Assembly (NCBI GenBank): GCA_030040475.1
Contig: JASHTQ010000009.1
Coordinates: 1 to 22,704 of the forward strand
Direction: 5' to 3'
DNA length: 22,704 bases
Source: Streptosporangiaceae bacterium
Lineage (GTDB): Bacteria; Actinomycetota; Actinomycetes; Streptosporangiales; Streptosporangiaceae
Every line of letters starts with the position of its first letter. Position 1 is the first letter of the stretch. Shown here one piece after another: positions 10,020 through 18,717 of the stretch. Both the position numbers and the translations under genes were made by a program. Below the pieces are notes generated by a model. The model made no database searches and was not told where the DNA came from. It was given only the letters and a program-made list of their open reading frames with translations.

Positions 10020-13007
10020 CTACGTAGCCGCCGGGGACGGCTCGCCGCGCGGCGACTCGCCGGCCGGGCCGGCCCCGGCCGCCAGCAGGGCCACCAGCTG
10101 GGTCCTTGACCGGGCGCCGGTCTTGCGCAGCAGGCTCTCGACGTGCTTCTCGACGGTCCGGGGCGACAGGTACAGCCGGACCGCGATCTGCTTGTTCGCC
10201 AGGCCCTCGCCCACCAGCCTGAGCACGTCGGACTCCCGCGCGGTCACCCCCAGGCTCGCCCAGGCCGGCGGGACCGCGCCGCCAAGGTGCGCCTCGCACC
10301 GCCATGCCAGCCGGTCGAGCCCGCGGGCGGCGAACGCCTGCCTGGCCATCTGCAGCCACCGCCGCGGGTCGCCCCACCCGTCGGCAAGCGCGGCCTCCGC
10401 GGCGTACATCCGGGCCAGGTCGGCCCACACGGGAAAGCCGGCCAGCTCGCGTTCCGCGGCCTCGGCCAGCCCCGCGGCCCGGCCGGCGTCCCCGGCCCGG
10501 CCGGCCAGGATCGCCTCGGCGTAGCGGGCCAGGCCGCGGTTGGCGAAGGCCGCGACGAGCCCCGACTCGTACGCCGCCGCGAGTTCCCCGGCGGCCCGCC
10601 CGTCCCCGGTGGCCGCGAGCACGACCAGCCACACGCCGCGATAGTTGGCCGGCTCGGCGTGCGGACACTCGCGCAGGATCGCCGCGCTCCGGTCGAAGGC
10701 GCGGATCGCTGCTGCCTGGTCGTTCCGGAGCAGCGCGAGCATCCCCCGGCCCGCGCCCCACACGAACGCCTCGTCCATCCGGTCGCGGCCCGCCGCCGCC
10801 AGCACCTGCGCCGCGTACCGCTCGGTCCCCTCACCGTCCCCGCGCAGCGCGCAGCTCTCCACCAGGAAGACAAGCGCCTTGGCCCGCACCTCCGCCAGCC
10901 CGAGCCGCTCGCTGATCGACCGCGAGTCGCGCGCGTACCTGGCCAGCTCGTCCAGGTCGAACCGGCCGTCGGCGGCGGCGGCCAGCTGCAGGTCAAGGAC
11001 GGCCGCGGTGCTCATCGCGCCGAGTTCCTCGGCCTGCTGGCGGGCCTGGCTGAGCCGGTCCGTCCCGCTGCAGCGGTACAACTCGATCGTGCCGAGCTCA
11101 TGCAGCGCTCGCAGCCGCCAGAACGGGAGCCCGTGCGCCTCGGCGATGGCCAGCGCGCGCTCGAAGGCATCCTGGGCCGCCGCGAGGTCCCGCGGCCGCT
11201 CGCTGCGCCCGACGATCTCCAGCGCGTGGCACCGCACCCCGCCGCGCGCCTCGTCCCCCGTCATGCCGCGCGCCTCGCCCTCCGTCATGCCGCGCGTCTC
11301 GCCCTCCGTCATGCGCAGCACGCTGTCGGCGAGCGCGCGGGCCTGCCCAAGCTCGTCCGCGGCCATGGCCACCTCGGCCTGGAGCACCATGACCTCGGCC
11401 AGCATGTCCCCGTTGTCCGAGCCCGCCAGCAGGCTGGTCGCCTGGTCCAGCTGGGCACGGGCCGTCGGCCACCTGGTCGCCGCGACCGCGGCATGCGCCA
11501 GCCAGATATGAATCTGGCCGCGACGCCGCGCCGTCGCCGGATCGTCCCCCAGGCGCGCCGTCAGCCTGGTGCCGACGGTCATCGCCTCCTCGATCCGCCC
11601 GGCCAGCGCGAGTGCCTCCACCAGCGCCTCCTCCGCCTCGTCGCGCCGGGCGGCGTGGCCGAGGAGACCTGCGGCGCGGCTCAGCGTTTCCACCGCCGTG
11701 GCCAGCGCCCCGCGGCGCAGCGATTCCCGGCCCGATGCGCAGAGCAGGACGCCCGCCCGCTGCGGGTCGCCTGCCTGAACCGCGAGATCGGCGGCGGCGT
11801 CGCGGTGCGGTGCCGGCAAGCCCGGATGGGCGTCTTCCAGCGCGGCAAGTGCGCTCGCGGCCAGCGCCGCGCGCCGCGGCGGTAGCACCGTCGCCGCCAC
11901 GGCCTCCCTGGTCAGCGCGTGCCTGAAGCGGAATTCCCCGTCCTGCACCTCGAGCAGGATCTGGTCGACCCCCCGTTCCAGGGCGGCGGCGACCACGTCG
12001 GGCGGCTGGCCGGTGACGCGGCCGAGCAGCCGCCAGTCGAAGTGGCGCCCGAGCACCGCGGCCGCCCCGAGGACCAGCCGCTGCGCGTCGTCGAGCGCCG
12101 ACAGCCGCGCCCGCACCGTCTCAAGGAACGAGGCGGGCACGCCCGGCGAGGCCAGCACCTCCTCGACCAGGAACGGCACGCCATCGGCGGTCCGCCGGAC
12201 CCGGGCGACGACGTCCTGGTCCGCCCGCGGCAGGCAGGCCAGGACCATGGCCGTCACCTGCCGGTCGTTCAGCCGGTCCAGCGCCAGGTACCCGGCCGCC
12301 TGCCTGGCCCGCAGCCGCCTGGCCAGCCCGAGTGCCTCGGTGGCCGGCTCGTCGCGGCTGGTGGCCAGCACCAGCACGGGCAGCCCGCCGAGATTATCGC
12401 CCAGGTACTCCAGCACCGCCAGCGTGTCGGGATCCGCCCAGTGCAGGTCCTCGAGCACGACCACCAGCCCGCCAGGCCGCGCCAGCCACCCCAGCAGCCG
12501 CAGCACCGCCTCTCCCCTGATCACCGCCCCCGCCCCGCCCGCCCCGGTCCCGTCAGCCCTGCCCTCGCCGCCCCCGTCAGCCCCGGCCAGGCGGGTCACG
12601 CCCGGAAGGATGGCCGACAATGCAGGCAGCCATATGCGCAGCTCCGCGTCCTCACCGATCAGGCGATCGCCCAGCCGGAGATCACCGGGCCGAAGATCAC
12701 CGGGCCGGAGATCACCGGGCCGACGATCACGCGGCCGACGATCACGCAGCGCGGCAAGCAGCGCTTCGGCCAGCGGCCGGTAGGGCGTGCTCGATCCGCT
12801 CGGCACCGCTCGCCCCGATAGCACCGTGGCGCCCGCCGACCGCGCCCGGCTCACCAGTTCCCTGGCCAGCCGCGATTTGCCGATGCCGGGCTCGCCGGTA
12901 ACGAACACCATCCGCCCGGCGCCACCCAGCGCGCCGGCAAGCGCGTCGTCGAGCGCGCCCAGTTCCGCTTCCCGCCCCACCATGACCGGGCAGAGCACCT
13001 CCGCCAC
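10020..13007 (-). CDS. large LuxR-family (LAL) ATPase transcriptional regulator
   Basis: This 995-residue regulator has the LAL layout. An N-terminal AAA ATPase has Walker A GEPGIGKS (residues 38-45) and Walker B VVVLEDLHWAD (182-192). A long helical middle region of TPR-like character follows. The C-terminal LuxR helix-turn-helix (from about residue 912: LGVTARESDVLRLVGEGLANKQIA...SPRTVEKHVESLL) binds DNA. LAL proteins activate metabolic or antibiotic gene sets; the target here is unknown. Two in-frame tandem repeats sit in exposed linkers: five 15-base units (residues about 87-112) and three 24-base units (about 563-587). The GTG at 13007 gives the longest frame but has no good ribosome binding site. 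The ATG at residue 9 (MVGREAEL), behind GGAGG, is a plausible alternative. It is divergent from gatC. Confidence 0.93.
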   Translation of the reverse strand: MAEVLCPVMVGREAELGALDDALAGALGGAGRMVFVTGEPGIGKSRLARELVSRARSAGATVLSGRAVPSGSSTPYRPLAEALLAALRDRRPRDRRPGDLRPGDLRPGDLRLGDRLIGEDAELRIWLPALSAILPGVTRLAGADGGGEGRADGTGAGGAGAVIRGEAVLRLLGWLARPGGLVVVLEDLHWADPDTLAVLEYLGDNLGGLPVLVLATSRDEPATEALGLARRLRARQAAGYLALDRLNDRQVTAMVLACLPRADQDVVARVRRTADGVPFLVEEVLASPGVPASFLETVRARLSALDDAQRLVLGAAAVLGRHFDWRLLGRVTGQPPDVVAAALERGVDQILLEVQDGEFRFRHALTREAVAATVLPPRRAALAASALAALEDAHPGLPAPHRDAAADLAVQAGDPQRAGVLLCASGRESLRRGALATAVETLSRAAGLLGHAARRDEAEEALVEALALAGRIEEAMTVGTRLTARLGDDPATARRRGQIHIWLAHAAVAATRWPTARAQLDQATSLLAGSDNGDMLAEVMVLQAEVAMAADELGQARALADSVLRMTEGETRGMTEGEARGMTGDEARGGVRCHALEIVGRSERPRDLAAAQDAFERALAIAEAHGLPFWRLRALHELGTIELYRCSGTDRLSQARQQAEELGAMSTAAVLDLQLAAAADGRFDLDELARYARDSRSISERLGLAEVRAKALVFLVESCALRGDGEGTERYAAQVLAAAGRDRMDEAFVWGAGRGMLALLRNDQAAAIRAFDRSAAILRECPHAEPANYRGVWLVVLAATGDGRAAGELAAAYESGLVAAFANRGLARYAEAILAGRAGDAGRAAGLAEAAERELAGFPVWADLARMYAAEAALADGWGDPRRWLQMARQAFAARGLDRLAWRCEAHLGGAVPPAWASLGVTARESDVLRLVGEGLANKQIAVRLYLSPRTVEKHVESLLRKTGARSRTQLVALLAAGAGPAGESPRGEPSPAAT
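11248..11319. repeat. three 24-base tandem repeats inside the LAL regulator gene
   Basis: Units at 11248-11271, 11272-11295 and 11296-11319 are nearly identical and encode, on the minus strand, three copies of the octapeptide MTEGEARG with small changes. They fall between predicted helices of the middle domain. The 24-base period keeps the frame, so copy number can vary without breaking the gene. Confidence 0.9.
12674..12748. repeat. five 15-base tandem repeats inside the LAL regulator gene
   Basis: Five 15-base units (gccggagatcaccgg and variants) run from 12674 to 12748. They encode, on the minus strand, repeated D-L/R-R-P-G pentapeptides within the ATPase domain between Walker A and Walker B. 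The first three copies on the plus strand are nearly identical, which suggests recent expansion by slippage. Confidence 0.9.
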
Positions 13008-13140
13008 AGCACCATTGTGCCTCCCCGGCCGGGCATCAGCCGCGCGATGACCTCTGCCACCTCACCCCAGCCCCACCAACCCCACCTCCCCGCCCTGTCC
13101 CAACCGTACGGCGTGGATGTCCCCACCACGCATAGAGCTA

Positions 13141-13159
13141 CTTGAATGGGACATTCAAG
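13141..13159. promoter_or_regulatory. perfect 8-bp inverted repeat between the LAL gene and gatC, candidate operator
   Basis: CTTGAATG-GGA-CATTCAAG is perfectly symmetrical with a 3-base centre. It is AT-richer than its surroundings and lies in the 265-base divergent region, 134 bases before the LAL start and 114 bases before gatC. Its form suits a dimeric DNA-binding protein. The regulator is unknown; self-control by the LAL protein is one option. Confidence 0.5.
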
Positions 13160-13259
13160 CCGTAAAAGGGCGTTGTCCGGCGCCGACCGCGCGCTCTCCC
13201 GGGCGGGCGTCGGCCGTGGCGACGGCTTTATTGCTTACTGGGTGCCCTCGCCGCGCCCC

Positions 13260-13275
13260 TAGAATCGCGTGCATG
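13260..13275 (+). promoter_or_regulatory. -10 element and probable leaderless start of gatC
   Basis: TAGAAT at 13260-13265 is a near-consensus -10 hexamer ending seven bases before the gatC ATG at 13273. Transcription would begin at or next to the A of ATG, and there is no ribosome binding site. The -35 region is weak (TTGCTT lies 23 bases upstream, too far). This promoter would drive gatC, gatA, gatB and the two downstream genes. Confidence 0.6.
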
Positions 13276-13569
13276 TCCATTACCCGTGACGAGGTCGCGC
13301 ACCTGGCCCGGCTGGCCAGGATCGCGCTCAGCGATGCCGAGCTAGACTACCTGGCGCCCCAGCTGGACCAGATCATCACGTCCGTCGCGCAGGTCCAGGA
13401 GGTCGCCGCGGACGGCATCCCGCCGACCTCGCACGCGACCGGCCTGACCAACGTGTTCCGCGACGACGAGCCGACCGGCTGCCTGACGGCCGCGCAAGCG
13501 CTCGACCAGGCGCCCGCGGTAGAGCAGCAGCGCTTCAAGGTGCCGCGGATCCTGGGGGAGGACTCATGA
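13273..13569 (+). CDS. gatC: Asp/Glu-tRNA amidotransferase subunit GatC
   Basis: GatC (98 residues) is the small subunit that wraps around GatA and GatB in the enzyme converting misacylated Glu-tRNA(Gln) and Asp-tRNA(Asn) to Gln-tRNA(Gln) and Asn-tRNA(Asn). The sequence shows the usual [22 protein letters not shown] start and the C-terminal [18 protein letters not shown] segment. The ATG at 13273 is preferred because it fits both the conserved N-terminus and the leaderless promoter; the upstream in-frame extension is non-coding. The stop overlaps the gatA start (ATGA at 13566). Confidence 0.96.
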   Translation: MSITRDEVAHLARLARIALSDAELDYLAPQLDQIITSVAQVQEVAADGIPPTSHATGLTNVFRDDEPTGCLTAAQALDQAPAVEQQRFKVPRILGEDS

Positions 13570-15065
13570 CCGAGCTGACCCGCATGACCGCCGCGGAGCT
13601 CTCCGCGGCACTGGCCACGGGCGAGGTCTCCGCCACCGAGGTCACCCGGGCGCACCTGGACCGGATCGCCGCGGTCGACGACCGCGTGCACGCCTTCTTG
13701 CACGTCGCGGCGGAGAGCGCGCTGGCCCAGGCGGCGCAGGTCGACGACAGGCGCGGCAACGGCGAGCCGCTCGGGCCGCTGGCCGGGGTGCCGGTCGCGG
13801 TCAAGGACGTGTTCACCACCGTCGGCATGCCGACGACCTGCGGCTCGCGCATCCTCCAGGGCTGGCATCCGCCGTACGACGCGACGATCACGACACGGCT
13901 GAAGCGGGCCGGGGCGATCATCCTCGGCAAGACCAACATGGACGAGTTCGCGATGGGCTCCTCGACGGAGAACTCGGCGTTCGGCCCGAGCCGCAACCCG
14001 TGGGACCTGGACAAGATCCCCGGCGGCTCGTCCGGCGGGTCCGCCGCCGCGGTGGCGGGCTACGAGGCGCCGCTGGCCATCGGCACCGACACCGGCGGCT
14101 CGATCCGGCAGCCCGCCGCCGTCTGCGGGATCGTCGGGACCAAGCCGACCTACGGCGGCTCGTCCAGGTACGGGGTGGTGGCGTTCGCCTCGAGCCTGGA
14201 CACGCCGGGACCGTTCGGCCGGACCGTGCTGGATGCGGCGCTGCTGCACGAGGCGATGTCCGGGCACGACCCGTGCGACTCCACCTCGATCGACGCCCCG
14301 GTGCCGCCGGTGGTGGCGGCGGCGCGGCAGGGTGACGTGAGCGGGATGCGGATCGGGGTGGTCACCGAGCTGAGCGGGGAGGGCTACCAGCCGGGCGTGC
14401 TGTCCAGGTTCGCCGAGGCGGTCGAGCTGCTCGAATCGCTTGGCGCCAAGGTCACCGAGGTATCCTGCCCGCACTTCAAGTACGCCCTGCCCGCCTACTA
14501 CCTGATCGCGCCCAGCGAGTGTTCGTCCAACCTGGCCCGGTTCGACGCGATGCGCTACGGGCTGCGGGTCGGCGACGACGGGGTCAGGGACGCCGAAGAG
14601 GTGATGGCGCTGACCCGCGAGCGCGGTTTCGGCGCCGAGGTGAAGCGGCGCATCATCCTGGGCACGTACGCCCTGTCCAGCGGCTATTACGACGCCTACT
14701 ACGGCAAGGCACAGCAGGTGCGCACGCTGATCATCAGGGACTTCGACGCGGCCTTCGGCCAGGTCGACGTGCTCGTCTCGCCGTCCACGCCGACCACGGC
14801 GTTCCCCATCGGCGAGCGGGCCGACGACCCAATGGCGATGTACCTGGCCGACCTGTGCACGATCCCCTCGGACCTGGCCGGCAACGCGGCGATCTCGGTG
14901 CCGTGCGGGCTGGCGCCCGAGGACGGCCTGCCGGTCGGGCTGCAGGTAATGGCGCCCACGCTGGCCGACGACCGGCTGTACCGGGTGGCCGCCGCAGCCG
15001 AGGCGGCCTTCACCGACCAGTGGGGGCAGCCGCTGCTCGCCGAGGCGAAGGGACTTAGCTCATGA
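13566..15065 (+). CDS. gatA: Asp/Glu-tRNA amidotransferase subunit GatA
   Basis: GatA (499 residues) is the amidase subunit that frees ammonia from glutamine or asparagine and sends it to GatB. The amidase-signature triad is intact: K80 (VAVKDVF), cis-Ser S155 ([10 protein letters not shown]) and nucleophile S179 ([11 protein letters not shown]). Length and motifs are typical, as is the C-terminal PVGLQVMAP segment. The codon use is the strongly GC-biased native type throughout. It overlaps gatC upstream and gatB downstream by four bases each. Confidence 0.97.
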   Translation: MTELTRMTAAELSAALATGEVSATEVTRAHLDRIAAVDDRVHAFLHVAAESALAQAAQVDDRRGNGEPLGPLAGVPVAVKDVFTTVGMPTTCGSRILQGWHPPYDATITTRLKRAGAIILGKTNMDEFAMGSSTENSAFGPSRNPWDLDKIPGGSSGGSAAAVAGYEAPLAIGTDTGGSIRQPAAVCGIVGTKPTYGGSSRYGVVAFASSLDTPGPFGRTVLDAALLHEAMSGHDPCDSTSIDAPVPPVVAAARQGDVSGMRIGVVTELSGEGYQPGVLSRFAEAVELLESLGAKVTEVSCPHFKYALPAYYLIAPSECSSNLARFDAMRYGLRVGDDGVRDAEEVMALTRERGFGAEVKRRIILGTYALSSGYYDAYYGKAQQVRTLIIRDFDAAFGQVDVLVSPSTPTTAFPIGERADDPMAMYLADLCTIPSDLAGNAAISVPCGLAPEDGLPVGLQVMAPTLADDRLYRVAAAAEAAFTDQWGQPLLAEAKGLSS

Positions 15066-16603
15066 CGACGATGGACACGCTGGTCCCCTACGACGAGGCG
15101 CTTGAGCGCTACGAGCCGGTCATCGGCCTGGAGACGCACGTCGAGCTGGGCACCAGGACCAAGATGTTCTGCGGCTGCACCACCTTGTTCGGCGCCGAGC
15201 CGAACACCGAGGTGTGCCCGGTCTGCCTGGGGCTCCCCGGCTCGCTGCCGGTCATCAACCGGATGGCGATCGAGTACACCATCCGGATCGGCCTCGCGCT
15301 GCACTGCGAGATCGCGAGCTGGTGCCGGTTCGCGCGGAAGAACTACTTCTACCCGGACATGCCGAAGAACTTCCAGATCTCCCAGTACGACGAGCCGCTG
15401 TGCACCGACGGCTACCTGGACGTCGAGGTGGCGGGGACGACCGTCCGGGTCGGCATCGAGCGGGTCCACCTGGAGGAGGACACCGGCAAGTCGCTGCACG
15501 TCGGCGGGGCTACCGGCCGGATCCACGGGGCCGACTACTCGCTGGTGGACTACAACAGGGCCGGCATCCCGCTGGTCGAGATCGTGACCAAGCCGATCGA
15601 GGGCACCGGCGCGGCCGCGCCCGAGGTCGCCCGCGCCTACGTCACCGAACTGCGCGACCTGGTCCGCGCCCTCGGCGTCTCCGACGTGCGGATGGAGGAG
15701 GGCTCGCTGCGCTGCGACGTGAACACCTCGCTGGCGCCGCGCGGCTCCGGCCGCTGGGGGACCAGGACGGAGACCAAGAACGTCAACTCGCTGCGGTCGG
15801 TTGAGCGCGCGGTCAGGTTCGAGATCGAGCGGCAGGCCGCCGTGCTCGACGCGGGCGGCCGGGTCATCCAGGAGACCAGGCACTTCCACGAGGACACCGG
15901 CAGCACCACGTCCGGCCGGTCCAAGGAAGAGGCCCAGGACTACCGGTACTTCCCCGAGCCCGACCTGGTGCCGCTCGCCCCGTCCGCCGAGTGGGTCGAG
16001 GAGATCCGGCTTAGTATCGTCACGCCGTCGTCCCTGCCGCAGGCGCAATGGACCTTTGAGACTCCTTCAGCTCGTTTCAAGCGCCTCCACGAAGAATGGC
16101 ATCTACCTCAGACAGAGATGAACGCCATCCGTAACGCCGATGCTCTTGATGTAGTCGCGGAAACCGTCGCTACCGGCGCGTCACCGGCCGCCGCATACAA
16201 GTGGTGGCTTGGTGAAATTGCCCGTCGCGCTAACGAGCAGGGCACGGACCTAACTAGCCTCAGCACGATCATTACTCCGACTTATGTCGGACGGATCGAC
16301 GAGTTGGTTTCATCGGGTAGGCTAAATGACCGACTGGCCCGCGACGTGATCGACGCCGTGCTCGCGGGGGAGGGCGATCCCGATCAGGTGGTTGCAGCTC
16401 GAGGGCTCGCCGTAGTCAGCGACGAGGGCGAACTGACCGTGGCCGTCGATGACGCGATCACGGCTAACCCTGATGTAGCTGCCAAGATCCGCGAAGGCAA
16501 GGTTGCCGCGGTCGGCCCATTGGTCGGCGCCGTTTTGAGAGCCACTAAGGGTAAGGCCGATGCCTCCCGCGTCCGTGAGCTGATTCTGGAGCGCCTGACA
16601 TGA
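15062..16603 (+). CDS. gatB: Asp/Glu-tRNA amidotransferase subunit GatB, with a compositionally foreign 3' third
   Basis: GatB (513 residues) phosphorylates and amidates the misacylated tRNA. The N-terminal catalytic cradle is typical ([63 protein letters not shown]). The C-terminal helical and YqeY-like domains are also complete ([73 protein letters not shown]). After R316 (base 16009) codon use changes sharply: 28 of 29 third positions are G/C in 15923-16009, against 21 of 36 in 16073-16180 (hand counted). At the change the protein has about 12 residues more than the usual GatB linker ([14 protein letters not shown]). It is probably a functional mosaic. Its stop overlaps the ATPase gene (ATGA at 16600). 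Confidence 0.95.
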   Translation: MTTMDTLVPYDEALERYEPVIGLETHVELGTRTKMFCGCTTLFGAEPNTEVCPVCLGLPGSLPVINRMAIEYTIRIGLALHCEIASWCRFARKNYFYPDMPKNFQISQYDEPLCTDGYLDVEVAGTTVRVGIERVHLEEDTGKSLHVGGATGRIHGADYSLVDYNRAGIPLVEIVTKPIEGTGAAAPEVARAYVTELRDLVRALGVSDVRMEEGSLRCDVNTSLAPRGSGRWGTRTETKNVNSLRSVERAVRFEIERQAAVLDAGGRVIQETRHFHEDTGSTTSGRSKEEAQDYRYFPEPDLVPLAPSAEWVEEIRLSIVTPSSLPQAQWTFETPSARFKRLHEEWHLPQTEMNAIRNADALDVVAETVATGASPAAAYKWWLGEIARRANEQGTDLTSLSTIITPTYVGRIDELVSSGRLNDRLARDVIDAVLAGEGDPDQVVAARGLAVVSDEGELTVAVDDAITANPDVAAKIREGKVAAVGPLVGAVLRATKGKADASRVRELILERLT

Positions 16604-17847
16604 CGATGACCGACATGCCGGATGATGACGGCTCTGGGACACGCCAAGTTCCGTTCATCAGTCGCGTCCGCATCAAGAATTACAAAAGCATCGCCGATTG
16701 CGATGTCAATTTGGGTCCGCTTACCGTCCTAATAGGTCCCAACGGTTCAGGAAAGAGCAACTTTCTGGATGCTCTCGCCTTCCTAGCCAGGGCACTTAAG
16801 ACAACGCCGACTGAAGCTGTCAACGAGCGCGGCGGCCTAAGCGAGATTCTGCGGCGTATACCCGAACCAGCTGAATCCTTTAGCATCGCGGTAACTGTAA
16901 AAGTTCCGTGGGAACCGTCGGCGCATCTGCCGGGTGACGCAGACTACGAACTGGAGATCAGGCCCCCTTCGCTTTCAGGGATCGACTCGCTAGAGGTAAG
17001 CCGAGAAGATTGCGTGCTGCGGCATGATGGCGGTACATCGCAATTTCATGCCAAGCGTGGGGACGTAGAGATAGATGCCGCTGGCTTTTCTCGCAGTCAC
17101 AGCGTTAGCCCGGACCGGCTGTTCCTGTCAACTAGTGGTACTCCACCTTTCATGGCATTGTACGATGGTTTGCAAAGGATGCAGTTTTACAGTTTCAACG
17201 TTGAAACACTACGTACGCCCCAACGATTGAGGCCGCGAGACCCGCTTGGCCGCCACGGTGAACATCTTGGCGACGTACTCACTGCGCTCGCCACCGACAG
17301 CCCGGGTTACAAAAGGCGTATCGACGCTTACATGCGTGCAATAGTCCAGGACGTAACCACAATTGAACCGTATTCAATCGGCGGTTACATGACGGTTGCG
17401 CTCAAGACTGCCGCCGATGGCCACGAAGCCGAGTTCGGACCCCAGTCCATGTCGGACGGCACTATCCGTGCCGCCGCATTTCTGACCGCGCTTTTCCAGC
17501 CAACAGCTCTGGACGGCCGGTTGCCGCTGATAGGAATTGAGGAACCCGAGATTGCGTTGCATCCCGCCGTAGCTGGAGTCCTATTCGACGCGCTCACTGA
17601 GGCGAGCATGCATGTGCAGATAGTTGCTGTTAGCCAGAGTGCTGACTTGCTCGATCGTGACGATCTCGATGTCTCAGTGGTGCGACCGGTAGCTATCCAT
17701 GATGGCGTGACCATCATTGGCGAAGTTGATGACCCCAGCCGTGAGGTCACCGAAAAGAAGCTATTCACGCTTGGCGAACTGATGCGCAGTAATCAGCTCA
17801 CTCCGCGACCAGCACCCGCGACCGATTCGGCCCCGGAAGAGGTATGA
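16600..17847 (+). CDS. SMC/ABC-type AAA ATPase (AAA_21/OLD-like), partner of the DUF4276 protein
   Basis: This 415-residue ATPase belongs to the RecF/OLD/SMC-like group. It begins with [19 protein letters not shown], then Walker A GPNGSGKS (46-53). A middle insertion with no coiled coil follows, then an ABC-signature-like [12 protein letters not shown], Walker [16 protein letters not shown] (E314 and E315) and the switch region [12 protein letters not shown]. The usual switch His (THS) is replaced by Q346. Such ATPases act with a TOPRIM-type nuclease in phage-defence systems such as OLD, Gabija and PARIS. A TOPRIM-like DUF4276 gene follows by ATGA overlap, so the two very likely form one complex. 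It starts by ATGA overlap with gatB. Codon use is low-GC like the gatB tail, indicating transfer. The defence role is inferred. Confidence 0.85.
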   Translation: MTMTDMPDDDGSGTRQVPFISRVRIKNYKSIADCDVNLGPLTVLIGPNGSGKSNFLDALAFLARALKTTPTEAVNERGGLSEILRRIPEPAESFSIAVTVKVPWEPSAHLPGDADYELEIRPPSLSGIDSLEVSREDCVLRHDGGTSQFHAKRGDVEIDAAGFSRSHSVSPDRLFLSTSGTPPFMALYDGLQRMQFYSFNVETLRTPQRLRPRDPLGRHGEHLGDVLTALATDSPGYKRRIDAYMRAIVQDVTTIEPYSIGGYMTVALKTAADGHEAEFGPQSMSDGTIRAAAFLTALFQPTALDGRLPLIGIEEPEIALHPAVAGVLFDALTEASMHVQIVAVSQSADLLDRDDLDVSVVRPVAIHDGVTIIGEVDDPSREVTEKKLFTLGELMRSNQLTPRPAPATDSAPEEV

Positions 17848-18464
17848 GCAGCGCGCGGACAGTAACAACCATCGCATCCGTCGTTGAAGGTCACGGCGAG
17901 GTGCACGCACTGCCCAGGCTGTTGCACCGAATCGCCGCGGAACTGGGAGTCCGGCTCCTGACACCCAAGCCGCCCTTGCGGATGCCCAGGTCGAAGCTGA
18001 TTAGGGCGCAAGGGATCGAGAACGCTGTCAGCGCCAAGGCGAGCGAGATTGTGGCAGAGGGCGGGATCCTCGTGCTCGCAGATGCCGATGATGACTGTCC
18101 TGCGGAATTTGGCCCGCAGTTGCTCGCTCGCGCCCGTAAGGCACGGCCTGACAGACGCATAGCTGTGGTGCTGGCCAACCGGGAGTTCGAAGCATGGTTC
18201 CTGGCGGCGGCGCCCTCGCTGGCCGGTGCGCACGGCTTCCCCGACTCGTTCCCTGCACCGACCGATCCGGAGACTCCCCGAGACTGCAAAGGCCTCCTCA
18301 CCATGGCGAGGGGCCGGAGTTTTCCCTACAAGGAGACCGTTGACCAGGTGTCGCTTACATCGATCTTTGACATGAAGATGGCACGGGCCAACTCGCCATC
18401 GTTCGATAAGTTCTACCGAGACGTGACCTGGCTGCTCGGCGTACCGTTCGCGTCGGGGGACTAG
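17844..18464 (+). CDS. DUF4276 family protein with TOPRIM-like motifs
   Basis: This 206-residue protein matches the DUF4276 pattern: SVVEGHGEVHALPRLLHRIA near the start, PRSKLI, GGILVLADADDDCPAEFGP, NREFEAWFLAAA, a C-terminal DCKGLL and the SPSFDKFYRDVTWLLG ending. The early Glu (E15) and the D80-x-D82-x-D84 cluster are placed like the metal-binding residues of TOPRIM nucleases, so I infer a nuclease-type effector. NREFEAWF recalls the conserved Glu/Trp segment of RloB-like proteins. It is translated directly after the ATPase gene (ATGA at 17844) and is most likely its effector. GC rises toward the native level along this gene. No toxin or nuclease activity can be proven from sequence. Confidence 0.85.
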   Translation: MSSARTVTTIASVVEGHGEVHALPRLLHRIAAELGVRLLTPKPPLRMPRSKLIRAQGIENAVSAKASEIVAEGGILVLADADDDCPAEFGPQLLARARKARPDRRIAVVLANREFEAWFLAAAPSLAGAHGFPDSFPAPTDPETPRDCKGLLTMARGRSFPYKETVDQVSLTSIFDMKMARANSPSFDKFYRDVTWLLGVPFASGD

Positions 18465-18717
18465 CCAACGCCGACGACGTGCCTTGCGGTCTCAATTAGG
18501 TCATCGACGGCCAGGCAGTCGATCACAATGCAAGGCGTCGGTTGAGGCCCTCGCTGACCCGGATCGCGTGGTCGGGGGCTTGGGTGCGGCGTCGAGTACG
18601 CTCCCCGGCAGCGCGCTCATCAGCACGTCATGGGCATGGTCCTGCAAGGTACCTTCAAGCGCGATCTGAGCGCGGATAAGCTTAATCTGCGACTCATCGA
18701 ATCGCATAAGCCGGATC
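18465..18717. other. 253-base junction between the ATPase/DUF4276 module and the next operon
   Basis: Apart from the possible frameshifted remnant on the minus strand, nothing is seen. There is no hairpin terminator after the DUF4276 gene, no direct repeat matching the gatB junction, and no second copy of the native high-GC gatB end. This argues against a simple insertion with target duplication. Confidence 0.5.
18466..18707 (-). pseudogene. possible frameshifted small-gene remnant
   Basis: From the ATG at 18705-18707 the minus strand reads MRFDESQIKLIRAQIALEG and on to SVLDAAPK, which looks coding, then becomes Pro/Arg/Ser-rich. In the other two frames the following DNA reads PDHAIRVSEGLNRRLAL and then CIVIDCLAVDDLIETARH, ending at a TAG near 18466. 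Two small frameshifts would join these into one protein of about 80 residues. The intact 68-residue frame (18501-18707) is an alternative. I do not recognise the family, and no good ribosome binding site is seen. Confidence 0.3.

Noticed and set aside
10143..11885. 580-residue plus-strand open frame
   Set aside because: It is antisense to the LAL regulator, has no recognisable domain, and its composition follows from the GC bias of the other strand.
14699..16048. 449-residue minus-strand open frame
   Set aside because: It is antisense to gatA and gatB. It ends near the codon-use change only because the GC-rich bias stops there, which itself supports the mosaic reading.
16010..18464. Integrated element with attachment sites in gatB
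   Set aside because: No integrase, no duplicated gatB end downstream and no matching direct repeats at the two edges. Homologous replacement fits better.
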